The translations under genes were made by a program, and so were the position numbers. DNA of 64,000 nucleotides, taken from the NCBI RefSeq assembly GCF_036059255.1, contig NZ_CP107947.1:4526001-4590000 (forward strand), in the 5' to 3' direction. Of the stretch, positions 63,788 through 64,000 are shown piece by piece; the stretch's first letter is position 1; each line of letters begins with the position of its first letter. The notes beneath the pieces are model-generated. The model did no database searches. It saw only the letters and a list, made by a program, of their open reading frames with translations, and was not told the origin of the DNA. This DNA is from Micromonospora sp. NBC_00389. Lineage in GTDB: Bacteria; Actinomycetota; Actinomycetes; Mycobacteriales; Micromonosporaceae.

Positions 63788-64000
63788 TCAGCGTCGAGGG
63801 AATGACCGGACGGGTGCGGGTGCGGCGATACTCACCTTGTCGCCTGGGCGAGGGGCCCTATCGCCGGGGACGCGCGCCACCAGGCGGCTGGTCTGGTCGA
63901 TCAGATCCAGGCGGACCATCGCGTCGGCGCCCTGGTAGGTCACCGACGAGACCAAGGCCGTGGTTTCGGACGGCTCGCCCAGCACGAGTTGCTCGGGTCG
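63788..64000 (-). CDS. ABC transporter ATPase, TOBE-domain end (partial)
   Basis: The minus-strand frame enters from beyond the window. It begins RPEQLVLGEPSETTALVSSV and continues with TYQGADAMVRLDLIDQTSRL and RAPRPGDKVSIAAPAPVRSF to a stop at 63788-63790. This is the TOBE_2 domain at the C-terminus of importer ATPases of the Fe3+/polyamine/sulfate type (FbpC/PotA-like). The nucleotide-binding domain is outside the window. The iron-box gene lies directly downstream, which makes a ferric-iron importer likely, but a polyamine or sugar importer cannot be excluded. Confidence 0.75.
   Translation of the reverse strand, partial: RPEQLVLGEPSETTALVSSVTYQGADAMVRLDLIDQTSRLVARVPGDRAPRPGDKVSIAAPAPVRSFPRR

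Overview
The window is high-GC DNA from a filamentous or spore-forming actinobacterium. The protein families, codon use and GTG/TTG starts fit Micromonosporaceae (Micromonospora, Actinoplanes and relatives), but no rRNA or other decisive marker is present, so the family is an inference. Much of it looks like an accessory region. Intact operons alternate with gene fragments, insertion sequences, a prophage scrap and attachment-site relics of integrative elements.

Layout. 1-7188: the end of a nitronate monooxygenase-like gene, a TMEM175-like membrane protein, a mosaic of four gene fragments, a secreted PQQ-type sugar dehydrogenase, and two copies of a degenerate att-like repeat. 7297-19735: one long co-directional operon for tetritol use, probably erythritol and/or threitol. 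It holds a DUF2291 protein, a sugar ABC importer (ATPase, permease, binding lipoprotein), a DeoR regulator, two dihydroxyacetone-kinase-family tetrulose kinases flanking an erythritol/L-threitol dehydrogenase, an RpiB-type isomerase, a PfkB sugar kinase and a triosephosphate-isomerase homologue. The expected product is D-erythrose 4-phosphate. 19798-29243: IS6 pieces, a DUF2716 pseudogene, a tRNA-Arg 3' half, recD2, a prophage terminase/portal scrap, and a fused sigma-factor/GH15 remnant.

29348-36866: an acyl-CoA ligase, then an ArsR regulator with a palindrome at its start and two SRPBCC genes, the second broken. Next come an IS3 element split by an IS30 element with a 3-bp target duplication, and a dodecin. 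37608-41425: a compact set of a radical SAM protein resembling archaeal tetraether synthase, a SAM methyltransferase, a membrane-anchored SRPBCC protein and a thioredoxin-like DF-family protein. This is the best candidate for an undescribed pathway. 41426-45312: decaying genes (DUF1003, Acg-type nitroreductase, DoxX) among IS scars.

45479-51426: a HupE/UreJ membrane protein and a 1566-residue secreted protein combining a metallophosphatase with a PQQ-type beta-propeller. 51793-54517: a tRNA-Val 3' half with an integrase-end remnant, and an ISL3 element with an internal stop. 54518-59436: a DUF2269-like membrane protein and an MMPL exporter, divergent from a NarL-type two-component system. 59449-61077: a ccdA remnant and an integrase-core IS. 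61113-64000: an iron-box-controlled adenylation/carrier/acyltransferase-3 fusion and the end of an ABC ATPase with a TOBE domain, which together suggest iron acquisition or iron-dependent envelope or siderophore modification.
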